This document shows, piece by piece, positions 17,687 to 26,536 of a DNA stretch of 64,000 nt. Within the stretch, counting starts at the first letter, position 1. Every line of letters starts with the position of its first letter. A program made the translations under genes and the position numbers. A model generated the notes under the pieces. The model did no database searches, was not told where the DNA came from, and saw only the letters and a list, made by a program, of their open reading frames with translations. The stretch is from an uncultured Ruminococcus sp. Its GTDB lineage: Bacteria > Bacillota > Clostridia > Oscillospirales > Acutalibacteraceae. The DNA lies in the NCBI GenBank assembly GCA_902799245.1, contig CADBZY010000002.1, positions 62,001 through 126,000 of the forward strand, given 5' to 3'.

Positions 17687-18727
17687 ATGAAAAAATTCAA
17701 GATAGGAATGGACGTCGGAATCGACCTCGGTTCATCCTCGGTAAAAATATTCACACAAGGAAGACAGATCGCGCTCTCGGAGCCTGCCATGGTGGCAGTG
17801 GACAGGGACACCGACGAAATACTCGCCTTCGGCTCAGACGCACGGCAGATGCTCGGAAGAACGCCCGAGCATGTCGCTGTGATCAGTCCCGTGCAGTACG
17901 GCAGAATACACAATTTCAGCCTGACCGAAACAATGCTCACCGCTTATGTCCGCGAGGTGTGCGGCAACAGGATATTCATGCCGCGTGTTGTGGTGTGCGT
18001 TCCTTCCGGTGTTTCCGAGGTGGAAAAGCGCGAAGTCGTCGAATCGCTCCGCGCCGCCGGAGCGCGGAAGGTCTGCCTCATCGAAACCGTCGTCGCTGCC
18101 GCGCTTGGAGCCGGTCTTGATATTTCCCAGCCGCGCGGCTGCATGGTGTGCGATATTGGCGGAGGCACGACCGATATTGGCGTTATCTCGCTCAACGGAA
18201 CCGCTGCTTCACACTGGATCAAGTATGCCGGAAACTCATTTAATGAAGCGATCACAGAATTCATTGTGCGCAAATACGACCTGTTGATAGGGCCGCAGAC
18301 CGCCGAATTCATCAAGAGGGAAATCGGCTGCGTCGTTCCGCGCGACGCTTTGCTGTCGGTGACAGTCAAGGGAAGACACTTTAAAACCGGAATGCCGCAC
18401 ATGATACGCATCAATTCCGAGAACATCATCGAGGCATTTGAAGAACCGGCCGTCAGAATCTGCCGCGCCGTGCAGCACACCCTCGAAGAAACACCTCCCG
18501 CGCTTGCGGGAGATCTGCTGACCAACGGCGGCATCATGCTGACTGGCGGCGGAGCCAAATTATTCGGAATGGACAGGCTGATCGCCGAGCGTACCAAGCT
18601 GAATGTGGCCGTTGCGCAGGATTCTGAATTCTGCGTCGCACTCGGCACCGGCAAGGCAATGAAATTCATCGACACCCGCGACAAATTTGAGAAAGAAACC
18701 TCTCCCCTCGACGTATTCGGGGCGTAA
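17687..18727 (+). CDS. mreB: MreB/Mbl-type actin-like rod-shape protein
   Basis: 346 residues of actin fold. Phosphate 1 is GIDLGSSSVKIF, phosphate 2 is CDIGGGTTDIGVISL, the adenosine motif is LTGGGAKLFGMDRLI, and VPSGVSEVEKREV matches MreB. MreB filaments at the membrane guide elongasome peptidoglycan synthesis and set cell width. Neither mreC nor mreD is adjacent; this solitary arrangement suits an Mbl or MreBH paralogue, so the exact subtype is open. Anticodon-like or regulatory RNAs are not seen upstream. A strong terminator follows. Confidence 0.92.
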   Translation: MKKFKIGMDVGIDLGSSSVKIFTQGRQIALSEPAMVAVDRDTDEILAFGSDARQMLGRTPEHVAVISPVQYGRIHNFSLTETMLTAYVREVCGNRIFMPRVVVCVPSGVSEVEKREVVESLRAAGARKVCLIETVVAAALGAGLDISQPRGCMVCDIGGGTTDIGVISLNGTAASHWIKYAGNSFNEAITEFIVRKYDLLIGPQTAEFIKREIGCVVPRDALLSVTVKGRHFKTGMPHMIRINSENIIEAFEEPAVRICRAVQHTLEETPPALAGDLLTNGGIMLTGGGAKLFGMDRLIAERTKLNVAVAQDSEFCVALGTGKAMKFIDTRDKFEKETSPLDVFGA

Positions 18728-18745
18728 ATCATCATTCAGAACAAC

Positions 18746-18791
18746 ACACCGCGCATATCCGGAAGCAACAGGATATGCGCGGTGTTTCTTT
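18746..18791 (+). terminator. mreB terminator
   Basis: ACACCGCGCATATCC (18746-18760) pairs with GGATATGCGCGGTGT (18771-18785), followed by TTCTTT. It ends at the stop of the convergent HD gene. Confidence 0.9.
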
Positions 18792-18795
18792 GTTC

Positions 18796-19278
18796 TCATA
18801 AATCAATATCAAAAAGGCATTTGTCTTTCAGAACAGTCTCATACAGTGCGCAGAGCTTGTCGGACAAACAGACAATGACAGCCTCGCGGCACTTCGGAAT
18901 GTGTGTGATCGTGAGCGGCCACATGTGACTGATGATGATATTCTGTTCCGTCGGGTTCAAGGTGAACATCTCCTGCGCTTTAGCCAGCGCCCTTGCAGGA
19001 TGCTTAAAACCGTGCAGCCCTTCGTTGGAGGTCGGGTCATGCCAGTCATAGAGATAAAAATCGTGCAGAAACGCCCCTCTGATCAGGCTCGGCTTATCGG
19101 AATGGGCGTGAAGCCTCTCGTCCACCTTGCAGCTCATACACACCACGTTGAGCACATGGGTATAGGTGGATATATGTCCGTGCTGAATGAAGGTTTTCAT
19201 GCTCTGTGCCTGCGGCGTATCTATGACTCCGGTGAGGTATCGCTTTATATACGATTTGTCTTGGTCACTGATCGTCAT
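18796..19278 (-). CDS. HD-domain phosphohydrolase-like protein
   Basis: 160 residues from the ATG at 19278; GAGG eight bases upstream sits across the stop of the preceding gene, and an upstream GTG overlaps it. HD-domain metal ligands are visible: a His in STYTHVLNVV, the doublet in GAFLHDFYLYDW, His of HGFKHPARA and SHMWP, and Asp of CLSDKLCALYE. HD proteins hydrolyse phosphate esters such as nucleotides; this short stand-alone form is common in Firmicutes without known substrate. It is the second gene after 19289-20092. Confidence 0.85.
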   Translation of the reverse strand: MTISDQDKSYIKRYLTGVIDTPQAQSMKTFIQHGHISTYTHVLNVVCMSCKVDERLHAHSDKPSLIRGAFLHDFYLYDWHDPTSNEGLHGFKHPARALAKAQEMFTLNPTEQNIIISHMWPLTITHIPKCREAVIVCLSDKLCALYETVLKDKCLFDIDL

Positions 19279-19288
19279 TTTCTCCACC

Positions 19289-20092
19289 TCACTTTTTCCT
19301 TCTCGGAAGACGGCGGATAAATTCCCTGATCCTGCCGGTGCTTTCCTGGAGGTAATCCGAGCGATACGCCCCGCGAATGCTCTTTATCTTGCCGAGAACC
19401 TGCGCCTGAACGCCTGTCAGTGTGAGATTGGATTTGAGTACCTCCTGATCGATGATCTTATCCCTGACGCTCGCCGGAATAGCCTTGACGCTCTTGATGG
19501 TGCCACTCACCGAGCTTTCAAGCTCTCTGTACTTCTCATCGATGGCCTGGTTCATCAGCCTGTCTGCCTCGACCAGCTTATCCACAAAATCGCTTAAGGT
19601 GGAAACTGTCACCGTTATATCCGCGGAAGTAATCCCCACGAGAAGCAGCGCAGCGACATTCACAAGCCACGACGGAATATACTGCATCGGAAGGGACACA
19701 ATCGGATGTATCAGATGAGACACCAGAACTCCCATGGCGCCGAACAGAAGGGATGCCGGAAGACATATATAGCCATGCAGATTGAGCGGCATATCGCTGT
19801 AATCCCACCATGAGGCGTGGAAAAGCTTTTCAAGGGTGAAGCCGGTGGCATATTCCAACACAGCGGAGCTTACCATGCAGACAAAAAATGTCAGAGGGAC
19901 GCTCCAATGGGTACCCATCAGAGCAAAAAGCAAGCCTCCTGCCCCGTATATCGGGCAAATGGGTCCGATCAGGAATCCCCTGTTAGCCCAGCGTTTTTCC
20001 CTGACGCTAACCAGAATACTTTCATACACCCAGCCCAAAAAGCTGTAGATATAAAAATACAGTACCGCTTCATCAATAGACAAATCAAACAC
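19289..20092 (-). CDS. PF06541-type putative ABC-transporter permease-like membrane protein with C-terminal helical tail
   Basis: 267 residues; GTG start at 20092 with a weak site. Helices in the first 155 residues carry the family motifs FLGWVYES, NRGFLIGPICPIYGAGG, LEYATGFTLEKLFHASWWDYS and NLHGYICLPASLLFG. The last 110 residues are charged and helical, with no membrane segment, and should be cytoplasmic. Although databases name this family putative ABC transporter permease, no ATPase is nearby and transport is unproven. A shorter relative without the tail is at 57764-58189. It is coupled to the HD gene that follows. The 20093-20251 gap shows no clear feature. Confidence 0.85.
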   Translation of the reverse strand: MFDLSIDEAVLYFYIYSFLGWVYESILVSVREKRWANRGFLIGPICPIYGAGGLLFALMGTHWSVPLTFFVCMVSSAVLEYATGFTLEKLFHASWWDYSDMPLNLHGYICLPASLLFGAMGVLVSHLIHPIVSLPMQYIPSWLVNVAALLLVGITSADITVTVSTLSDFVDKLVEADRLMNQAIDEKYRELESSVSGTIKSVKAIPASVRDKIIDQEVLKSNLTLTGVQAQVLGKIKSIRGAYRSDYLQESTGRIREFIRRLPRRKK

Positions 20093-20251
20093 TTCCGTTA
20101 CCTGACAATTATTTCATCAAGCATAAGGATAATCCCAATGCGTGAATTCATCTACGTGTTTGTGTAAACAATCGGTAAATTGTTGAGCGATCAATAACAT
20201 TGAAAGCACCAGACTTTTTCCAAAACTGTTTTCAAGCCCTTCATTCGGAGA

Positions 20252-21409
20252 TCAGAAGAGCTTTTTTACATACGGTATTTTTTTGAGGCACCATGTAACA
20301 TAGCCTGTGATCGTCATGCTCAGTATGCAGTAGATGATGTTGGGATACAGGAGATAAGTGTTGGAATTAATCATCGCCACCAGACGGGAATAGATCACCC
20401 ATTTGGTGAACGGTTCGAAAATATACATTCCAAAGGTCAGGGAACCTACCATAGTAACAGCCCTCACAAAAAATTTCGCAGACGAAAACTGGTCATGCTT
20501 CAGACAAATATACTTTACAAGTAAAAACACACAGATGGCAGTCAGATAGTCAAACAGTGCCAGATATTCCTCGGAAAAACCAATCCCGTCATTTTTTAAA
20601 TCTCCGAGTATCATGACAGACGTAATCAGTATGCCGGCCACACCGGATGCAAAAACCAGATATAGCTTTTTGTGCGAAACCCTCCGTAAATCGACTCTCT
20701 GATCAAGGTAATAACCCATCAGGGGATAAAACAACTGCTGTTCCAAAGCCAGAGACACACCGTTATTCAAAGACGCATTGATCGCAATTTCCGCAATGCC
20801 ATTTGACACCAACACTGTATTTACTATCTTTAAAATGGAACGGAAAAACAAATGAAGAAAAAACAGCATCAGAAAATCCTGTTTTGTCATTCCTTTGGCC
20901 ATTCTTCTGTAAAACGGGAGCAGAAGAAGTATCCCCATATACGAATACAGATACCAATACTGCACACCGCCCACAAGGCCTGCTTCATTCAACGTAAATC
21001 GGACACACGTTTCAACAGAAAAACCGTCAATATACCCTCTGAACGCACCGATCGCAGTTAACATCGCAATGAGAATGGGAAGAAGGATAACAATTTTCAA
21101 TATTCTGTGTCGAAAGATATATCGGTACGATTCCTGTTTATCTCTCAGGAGCAACGCACCCGAAATCATATAGAACAGTGGAACGTCCATGCGGGTTAAA
21201 ATGGAAACGAGACTGTATCCCCATGCCTCCGGAAAAGAGTCGACGTGTCCGAATGCCTGGTAGCCACGCGTGTGGTGAAATACTACGAAAAAACATGCCG
21301 CTGTTCTGATGATGTCAATATCCACTCGTCTTTTCTTTTCTCCGAGGGAATATGTCTCGCCACTATTCGGTAACTGAATGACACCTGCGTTGCGTTTTGG
21401 TTCTGACAT
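20252..21409 (-). CDS. Acyltransferase family 3 membrane protein
   Basis: 385 residues with about ten transmembrane helices. The opening RRVDIDIIRTAACFFVVFHHTRGY contains the conserved R-x-x-x-x-D-x-x-R and catalytic-type His of integral membrane acyltransferases (OatA/WecH-like), which O-acetylate surface sugars. LTRMDVPLFYMISGALLL matches the next conserved segment. Composition is more AT-rich than the flanking genes, which may mean horizontal acquisition, though hydrophobic codons also lower GC. AGGAGA precedes the ATG. It is isolated on both sides; the substrate glycan is unknown. Confidence 0.88.
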   Translation of the reverse strand: MSEPKRNAGVIQLPNSGETYSLGEKKRRVDIDIIRTAACFFVVFHHTRGYQAFGHVDSFPEAWGYSLVSILTRMDVPLFYMISGALLLRDKQESYRYIFRHRILKIVILLPILIAMLTAIGAFRGYIDGFSVETCVRFTLNEAGLVGGVQYWYLYSYMGILLLLPFYRRMAKGMTKQDFLMLFFLHLFFRSILKIVNTVLVSNGIAEIAINASLNNGVSLALEQQLFYPLMGYYLDQRVDLRRVSHKKLYLVFASGVAGILITSVMILGDLKNDGIGFSEEYLALFDYLTAICVFLLVKYICLKHDQFSSAKFFVRAVTMVGSLTFGMYIFEPFTKWVIYSRLVAMINSNTYLLYPNIIYCILSMTITGYVTWCLKKIPYVKKLF

Positions 21410-21567
21410 GAATGATTCTCCTAATTATTGAAAAATTTAGGTGATTGTAAAAGTGTAAGAATAGCGTAAACCGGGGGATTTGCGTGTTTGAAAATGCAAG
21501 TTATTTCTCCATCAGGGGGAAAGGCTGATCTTGATATTGCCTTTATCTGTATTCACCTGAGTTAATC

Positions 21568-21891
21568 TCAGAAAAAACCTCCGTTGTACTTTTTCTGCAC
21601 TTTCGCCAGAACGAAAAACGACACTATAAATCCCAAAAACAACACTGCCACCGAGAGAATGACAATCATTTTGCTTTCTCCAAGTAGTGAAATGGCTCCA
21701 CTCAGAACAAGCGAAGCGCTCATAATATACATTCCCACAGAGAAAGCCTTCCCGTAGGCAGGAAGATCTTTCTCTGCAATATTTTTCTGATGATAGTCAT
21801 GAATCAGCCTGGTGTGTCCTTTGCTGACAGCCGTCCCAATCCAAAAAAACAGCGCGCCAGTAACAAACATAACGGTTGTATAAATGAACAT
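21568..21891 (-). CDS. Small membrane protein, DUF3784-like
   Basis: 107 residues with helices at about 3-22, 50-68 and 73-95. The sequence LIHDYHQKNIAEKDLPAYGKAFSVGM recalls the LI-x-x-Y...K...Y-x-K...G pattern of DUF3784 proteins; the match is moderate. AAGGAG precedes the ATG. It is the third gene of a small operon (Nudix hydrolase, 58-residue membrane peptide, this gene). Function unknown. Confidence 0.65.
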   Translation of the reverse strand: MFIYTTVMFVTGALFFWIGTAVSKGHTRLIHDYHQKNIAEKDLPAYGKAFSVGMYIMSASLVLSGAISLLGESKMIVILSVAVLFLGFIVSFFVLAKVQKKYNGGFF

Positions 21892-21941
21892 AATCCATAC
21901 TCCTTAAAACGTATCATCCGAATAACAGGGAGATCGATTCT

Positions 21942-22118
21942 TTATCTTAACCGTTCGTCTGTTTCGTCCTCCGGCTGATCGGAAATATCAACGCCCAGAT
22001 CACTCATATGATTTTTAGCGATATTAGCTCCGAGATTAGTAAAAAAGTTCATGGAAACGCCAATAACAACTCCTATGAAAAGGAATAATACAATAACAAT
22101 TACGATAAAGTCACCCAT
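21942..22118 (-). CDS. Small single-pass membrane protein (58 residues)
   Basis: A short gene hidden between its neighbours: ATG at 22118, TAA at 21942-21944. It has a hydrophobic stretch at residues 4-21, FFTNLGANIAKNHMSDLG, and an acidic tail ending TDERLR. GGAG lies nine to ten bases upstream and spans the stop codon of the Nudix gene, so translation is coupled. The codon pattern and exact fit between two same-strand genes support a real gene. I do not recognise a family. Confidence 0.7.
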   Translation of the reverse strand: MGDFIVIVIVLFLFIGVVIGVSMNFFTNLGANIAKNHMSDLGVDISDQPEDETDERLR

Positions 22119-22124
22119 TAATGT

Positions 22125-22562
22125 TCACTCCGATTTAAATGCATTCCACGCGTCGTTTGCGTCGAGCGCTTTGATAATGTCCTTTGCAAGCTTTTCCTTC
22201 ATTTGCGGGACATCCGCCCACATATACCCTGCATGTTCGTCGGAAACCTGCACACGGCTGACATCCTCGCACTCACAAAGATAGGTGATAATAATTACCT
22301 GGCAGTTCTTGGGCCTTTGCGCCGACCACACATAAAGCAGCCTTCCGGGAACGACATCAAGTCCCGTTTCTTCCCTCATCTCACGCACAAGCGTCTGTTC
22401 GGGTGTTTCGCCAAATTCAAGCGTACCGCCGGGAAATTCCCACCAGTCAAGTCCCTCTGGCGTCAAATAGTCGTTTCTGCACACAAGCAGTGTCCTGTTC
22501 CCGTTCATAACAATGCCTTTTACGACAACATAGATCCTCGGTCTTTCATTTTCATCAGCCAT
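22125..22562 (-). CDS. NUDIX hydrolase
   Basis: 145 residues with a complete Nudix box, GGTLEFGETPEQTLVREMREETGL (written as GX5E...REMREETG), at about residues 45-67. These enzymes hydrolyse nucleoside diphosphates linked to another moiety, using Mg2+ bound by the box glutamates. PEGLDWWEFPGG before the box resembles MutT/ADP-ribose-type members, but the substrate cannot be fixed. GGAGG precedes the ATG. It heads an operon with two small membrane protein genes. Confidence 0.92.
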   Translation of the reverse strand: MADENERPRIYVVVKGIVMNGNRTLLVCRNDYLTPEGLDWWEFPGGTLEFGETPEQTLVREMREETGLDVVPGRLLYVWSAQRPKNCQVIIITYLCECEDVSRVQVSDEHAGYMWADVPQMKEKLAKDIIKALDANDAWNAFKSE

Positions 22563-22588
22563 TCTGACGCTGCCTCCTCATAAAAGCC

Positions 22589-22625
22589 AAAAAGGAGCAT
22601 GTCACACCTCTGGTGACAAACTCCT
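22589..22625 (-). terminator. Terminator on the minus strand after the CD1247-like gene
   Basis: Read on the minus strand, AGGAG/CTCCT and GTCAC/GTGAC form a two-part stem (22593-22625) followed by five T residues. It separates 22733-23146 from the Nudix operon. Confidence 0.75.
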
Positions 22626-22732
22626 CTTAACAGCAAAACCTATTTAAGTCAACCGACACAAACCGTGCGTAAAGCACACTGTCAATCAACGCATTTTGAA
22701 TTCAACTGCAGCAAGAAAGGCCGCCGAAACCC

Positions 22733-23146
22733 TTAGTTGTCCAGATCGAATTCAAGCTTCTCTCCGCAGTTCGGGCACTCCATCTCGCCGACGTTGATGA
22801 GATCCTCATCAAGGCAGATTGTGTCGCCGCAGGTCGGGCATGTAACTTCGTAGTACAGCTCATCCTTGGTCTTCTTGGTAGACTTCTTCTCGGGCTGCTT
22901 CTCATGAGCACAGCCGCAATTGTCAACCTCGTAGAGATCCTTCTCGATAGCGCCGAGATCCTCGTCAACTTCATCAAGCTGCTGCTGGAATTCTTCAAAA
23001 CCGTCCTCTAAGTTTTCCATGTCAAGCACGATGTCCTCTAAAAGCTCCATAAGATACTTGATAACCTTAGTATCTTTCTTGTCGTCGTTCAGATTGAGAC
23101 CTTCAACAAGACCCTTGAGATAAGCGAGTTTTTCCAACTTATTCAT
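22733..23146 (-). CDS. CD1247-type protein: helical N-terminal domain plus zinc ribbon
   Basis: 137 residues. The N-terminal 75 residues (KLAYLKGLVEGLNL...LLEDIVLDMENLEDG) are acidic and helical, probably coiled coil. The C-terminal part is a CPTC...CPNC zinc ribbon at about residues 103-128, joined by a Lys-rich linker. This is the layout of the CD1247 N-terminal domain family, confined largely to Clostridia. Role unknown; a nucleic acid or protein-binding adaptor is plausible. It follows efp by 69 bases and may be cotranscribed with it. Confidence 0.85.
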   Translation of the reverse strand: MNKLEKLAYLKGLVEGLNLNDDKKDTKVIKYLMELLEDIVLDMENLEDGFEEFQQQLDEVDEDLGAIEKDLYEVDNCGCAHEKQPEKKSTKKTKDELYYEVTCPTCGDTICLDEDLINVGEMECPNCGEKLEFDLDN

Positions 23147-23215
23147 AGCAATAATCCTCTCTGAAAAATGAATTTATATAAAACCAAATGCCGGTGCAAA
23201 TGAATGCAAAAGCAA

Positions 23216-23773
23216 TTATGCGCGCTCCATGTAAAGACCTGTTCTAGTATCGATGCGGATCATATCGCCCTCTTCGATAAAGAGCGGAACCTTGATTTCG
23301 GCGCCGGTTTCAAGCGTTGCGGGCTTGGTAGCGTTGGTAGCGGTGTCGCCCTTGAAACCCGGATCCGTCTTGGTGACCTTCAGCTCCACGAAGTTGGGCG
23401 GCTCTACACCAAAGACGTTGCCCTTGTAGGACAGCACTTTGCAGGTCATGTTTTCGGTGACAAACTTGAAGCTGTCGCCCAGAGTGCTCTCGTTGATGGG
23501 GAGCTGCTCATATGTCTCGGGATCCATGAAATAATACAGACCGCCGTCCTCATAAAGATACTGCATATCTTTGCGCTCGACAAAAGCGGTGGGGAACTTG
23601 GCAGAGGGGTTGAATGTGGTCTCTGTCACTGCTCCTGTAATAACGTTGCGCAGCTTGGTGCGGACGAAAGCCGCGCCCTTGCCGGGCTTTACGTGCTGAA
23701 ATTCGATGATAGAATAAACGGCACCGTCCATCTCAAATGTTACGCCGTTTCTGAAATCGCCTGCTACTATCAT
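23216..23773 (-). CDS. efp: Elongation factor P
   Basis: 185 residues, full length. EF-P enters the E site of ribosomes stalled at polyproline and promotes peptide bond formation. Domain I has the loop [11 protein letters not shown] with Lys32, the position modified in many bacteria; domains II and III follow with [13 protein letters not shown] and [15 protein letters not shown] at the end. GGAGG precedes the ATG. Its own promoter lies at 23809-23837, although the upstream pepP-aroQ genes are co-oriented in the usual Firmicutes order. Confidence 0.97.
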   Translation of the reverse strand: MIVAGDFRNGVTFEMDGAVYSIIEFQHVKPGKGAAFVRTKLRNVITGAVTETTFNPSAKFPTAFVERKDMQYLYEDGGLYYFMDPETYEQLPINESTLGDSFKFVTENMTCKVLSYKGNVFGVEPPNFVELKVTKTDPGFKGDTATNATKPATLETGAEIKVPLFIEEGDMIRIDTRTGLYMERA

Positions 23774-23808
23774 TTAGTTTACCTCCATGAAATAACTTAC
23801 CGATTTGT

Positions 23809-23837
23809 ATTATAATACAAAAATATAATAAATGCAA
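23809..23837 (-). promoter_or_regulatory. Predicted efp promoter
   Basis: On the minus strand TTGCAT (23837-23832), 17-bp spacer, TATAAT (23814-23809), about 30 bases before the efp ribosome site. Confidence 0.78.
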
Positions 23838-23905
23838 GTCATTTTTAAATTCTTTTTTGAAGTTTTTTAAAAAATTATGCAACTTGCCTGTTAAGTATGG
23901 AAAAT

Positions 23906-24997
23906 TTATCCGAGAATTAACAATTCTCTGTCCATACTGGCTAAATCGACGGCGCCATCAGTCGTCTTATAGAGCATATTTTCTATTCTGACGCCGTATT
24001 TTCCGGGGATATAAATGCCCGGTTCCACCGTAATGACAGAATTTTCCGGCACCTTGCCGCCCCTGAAGGAAACGGAGGGGAATTCATGTATTTCCAGACC
24101 GACGCCATGCCCTGTGCCGTGTCCGAAGTAGTCACCGTAGCCCTCGGCTTTAATGATGTCACGCGCTGCCGCGTCACATTCCGCGAGATCGTCGCCGCCG
24201 GCAAAGAGATAATCCATCGCGGTCTGCTGGGCACGGAGGACGATATTGTAGATTTTGCGCTGCTCGTCGCTGATCTCTCCGTAAGCGACCGTACGGGTCA
24301 TATCGGAATGATAGCCGCCCACAACACACCCTACGTCGAAGGTGATCAGATCGCCCTTCCTGATCCTGCGCGCACCGGGAACGGCGTGCGGCATGGAGCC
24401 GTTTTCGCCCGAAGCCACAATGGAATCGAACGCCAGTCTTTCTGCGCCCAGTCTGCGGGCGTAGAATTCAAACTCAAAGGCGAGATCCGCTTCCGTAACG
24501 CCTTCTTTTATCAGGCCGTACACATGATTAAGCGTCTGTTCGGCGATGCCCTGCGCGGCTTTCATGCAGGCAATCTCGTCGCTGTCCTTGTGAACGCGCA
24601 GCGATTCAATCAGCTTATCAAGTCCGCCGTCCACGATTAATTGCGCGGGTGCCAGGAGATCTGACATCATTTTGTACTGCGTAAGGGTCATCCGGTCGGA
24701 TTCCACCAGAATTTTTTTCAATCCTGATTTCTGGGAAATTCCGCCGAAGGTCTCCTTCATGGTCGGCGTGCTGTATTCCACAACCTCGCACCAGTCGATC
24801 GCCTTCTGCGCCGCTTCGGTGTAACGGGAATCGGTCACATAAACACATTCCTTGCGGGCGACAATGAAATAGCCGTTGTCACAGTTGAAGCCCGTGAAAT
24901 ATTTGCCGTTAATCTCGGACATAATCAGCGCGCCGTCATATTCCTCGGGGATAATCGAGAGAAACTGATTGGTGCGCCAGAGAAATTTATTTGCCAT
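23906..24997 (-). CDS. pepP: M24 family aminopeptidase (Xaa-Pro peptidase-like)
   Basis: 363 residues. An N-terminal creatinase-like domain (to about 130) precedes a pita-bread M24 domain. Metal ligands fit the family: Asp in ITFDVGCVVGGYHSDMTRT (two Asp), His in GHGTGHGVGLEIHE, and Glu in ENSVITVEPGIYIPGKYGVRIE. Such enzymes remove N-terminal residues preceding proline using Mn2+ or Co2+. Its position between aroQ and efp is the standard Firmicutes yqhT locus and fits a link with proline-containing peptides. The symbol is by family only; YqhT is the closer name in Bacillus. Confidence 0.92.
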   Translation of the reverse strand: MANKFLWRTNQFLSIIPEEYDGALIMSEINGKYFTGFNCDNGYFIVARKECVYVTDSRYTEAAQKAIDWCEVVEYSTPTMKETFGGISQKSGLKKILVESDRMTLTQYKMMSDLLAPAQLIVDGGLDKLIESLRVHKDSDEIACMKAAQGIAEQTLNHVYGLIKEGVTEADLAFEFEFYARRLGAERLAFDSIVASGENGSMPHAVPGARRIRKGDLITFDVGCVVGGYHSDMTRTVAYGEISDEQRKIYNIVLRAQQTAMDYLFAGGDDLAECDAAARDIIKAEGYGDYFGHGTGHGVGLEIHEFPSVSFRGGKVPENSVITVEPGIYIPGKYGVRIENMLYKTTDGAVDLASMDRELLILG

Positions 24998-25012
24998 TGA
25001 AAAAACTTCTTT

Positions 25013-25453
25013 CTATTCTTTGATGATATTTGCAAGCGCCTGCACGCCTAACATATAGCTATAGGAGCCGAAGCCGCAGATCTGTCCCACACATACCGGA
25101 GAAATCACCGAATGATGACGGAATTCCTCGCGGGCGTGGATGTTGGACATATGCACCTCCACGAAGGGCAGCGGCTTGACAGCCGCTATTGCGTCGCGCA
25201 GAGCGTAGCTGTAATGCGTCCACGCGCCGGCATTGATGACAACACCGGCGTATTCGCCCTTTGCGGTGTGAATTTTATCGAGGATAACGCCCTCGTGATT
25301 GCTCTGGATGAATTCTGCTTCCAGCCCCAGAGAAGCGGCGTATTCCTTCACCCTGTCACAAATGGTAGCAAGCGTTTCCGTGCCGTACACGCCCGGTTCA
25401 CGCACACCCACCATATTGAGATTGGGACCGTTTATGATTAAGATTTTTTTCAT
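25013..25453 (-). CDS. aroQ: Type II 3-dehydroquinate dehydratase
   Basis: 146 residues, normal for the dodecameric type II enzyme. It converts 3-dehydroquinate to 3-dehydroshikimate in the shikimate pathway. Visible signatures are IINGPNLNMVGVREPGVYG (with the active Tyr), QSNHEGVI, VINAGAWTHYSYALRDA, VEVHMSNIHAREEFRHHSV and the closing GQICGFGSYSY. AGAAGGTGA upstream also contains the stop codon of the ankyrin gene, so translation is coupled to that gene. pepP starts 15 bases downstream. Confidence 0.96.
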   Translation of the reverse strand: MKKILIINGPNLNMVGVREPGVYGTETLATICDRVKEYAASLGLEAEFIQSNHEGVILDKIHTAKGEYAGVVINAGAWTHYSYALRDAIAAVKPLPFVEVHMSNIHAREEFRHHSVISPVCVGQICGFGSYSYMLGVQALANIIKE

Positions 25454-25457
25454 ACTG

Positions 25458-26510
25458 TCACCTTCTATAAGAAACCTCGCCCAGTTCCACCGGTCGTGGA
25501 TTGGCCAGAATCCATTTCACGACGGCCTTTGCGATGCCCTCAAAAGCACCTTCATCGGTGTTCGGGGAGATTTTTTTGATCTGCTGAATGATTTTTCCTT
25601 CGACCGGCTTGCCGCCAGACAGAATCCCGGCAAGTGTGTCGCGCATCGCGCGAAAATCGTCGTCCCAGTTTGCCCCGCCGTTGTCGAGAATCTCGTGACT
25701 CAGCCGTCCGACAATGCGAATGGCTTCGCCCTGCACGAATTTCGCCTTTCCGCTGCCCGGAACGAGCAGTTCCCACAGTTCGTTGTACTGCTGCGTCCAT
25801 GTCCTGCCACGGACGGAAATCGGTGCGCTGCCGTCATATTTCTGCTTGTGAGGCACAGGCAGCACGTCAAATATTGTATACAGTTCCGTGAGTGCCGCGT
25901 CGCACACCGGCAGATAATCCGGGTCGAAGCTGTCGCGGTAGAATTCAAAACTTTTGCCGATTCCCGTGACCTGCTTCTTCATATTGTCGGTGATTCCCAC
26001 ACCCGCGTCAATGAGGATTTGCGCTATCTCCGCCATTTGCGGAATATTGGCGTTCTCGCAGTGGGAAAGAGCTTCTTCCAAGGCGTTGTTCTGCAAATAC
26101 CCGCCCGTCATATGCACGTCCGCACCCAGACGAAGCAGTTCCTTCACACTGTTCGTGCGGAAATACATGGCGGCATACATGAGCGCGGTCGGGGAATTTC
26201 CCATCTGAAAATTCACGTCCGCGCCGAGCGACACCAGCAGTTCGATATGGCCGGGCTTGCGTACTGCCGCTTCACTCAGCGCCGTATTGCCGTACCTGCC
26301 GGCATAATTGACATCCGCGCCGTATTCCTCCACCAGCCAGTGAATGACTTCCTCCGGAAGATCAGGATTCATCAGCGCCGTTCTGTCATCGAACGCCGAA
26401 CAATGCGCGTCAGGCTCGCATTTCTTCAAGGCCGCTTTGAGCGCTGAAACGTCACCGGAGGCGACAGTTTCTTTGAAATTCTTCGGCAAGGTTTTTCTGA
26501 GCTTTGGCAT
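25458..26510 (-). CDS. Ankyrin-repeat protein
   Basis: 350 residues. Residues 14-165 hold about four to five ankyrin repeats (EEYGADVNYAGRYGNTALSEAA, KPGHIELLVSLGADVNF, NSVKELLRLGADVHM). The C-terminal half is a helical domain of unknown type with Trp-rich WTQQYNELWELL and an EAIRIVGRLSHEILDNGGANWDDDFRAM stretch. There is no signal peptide or membrane helix, so it is probably cytoplasmic. Its stop codon lies inside the aroQ ribosome site. One copy of the hairpin repeat family ends 26 bases before its ATG. Function unknown. Confidence 0.82.
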   Translation of the reverse strand: MPKLRKTLPKNFKETVASGDVSALKAALKKCEPDAHCSAFDDRTALMNPDLPEEVIHWLVEEYGADVNYAGRYGNTALSEAAVRKPGHIELLVSLGADVNFQMGNSPTALMYAAMYFRTNSVKELLRLGADVHMTGGYLQNNALEEALSHCENANIPQMAEIAQILIDAGVGITDNMKKQVTGIGKSFEFYRDSFDPDYLPVCDAALTELYTIFDVLPVPHKQKYDGSAPISVRGRTWTQQYNELWELLVPGSGKAKFVQGEAIRIVGRLSHEILDNGGANWDDDFRAMRDTLAGILSGGKPVEGKIIQQIKKISPNTDEGAFEGIAKAVVKWILANPRPVELGEVSYRR

Positions 26511-26536
26511 TGCTATTCACCGCCATTCTAAAATCC

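Noticed and set aside
21520-21546. AAAGGC...GCCTTT inverted repeat as terminator of the DUF3784-like gene's upstream unit
   Set aside because: No T-run follows on either strand and the loop is long, so support is too weak to list.
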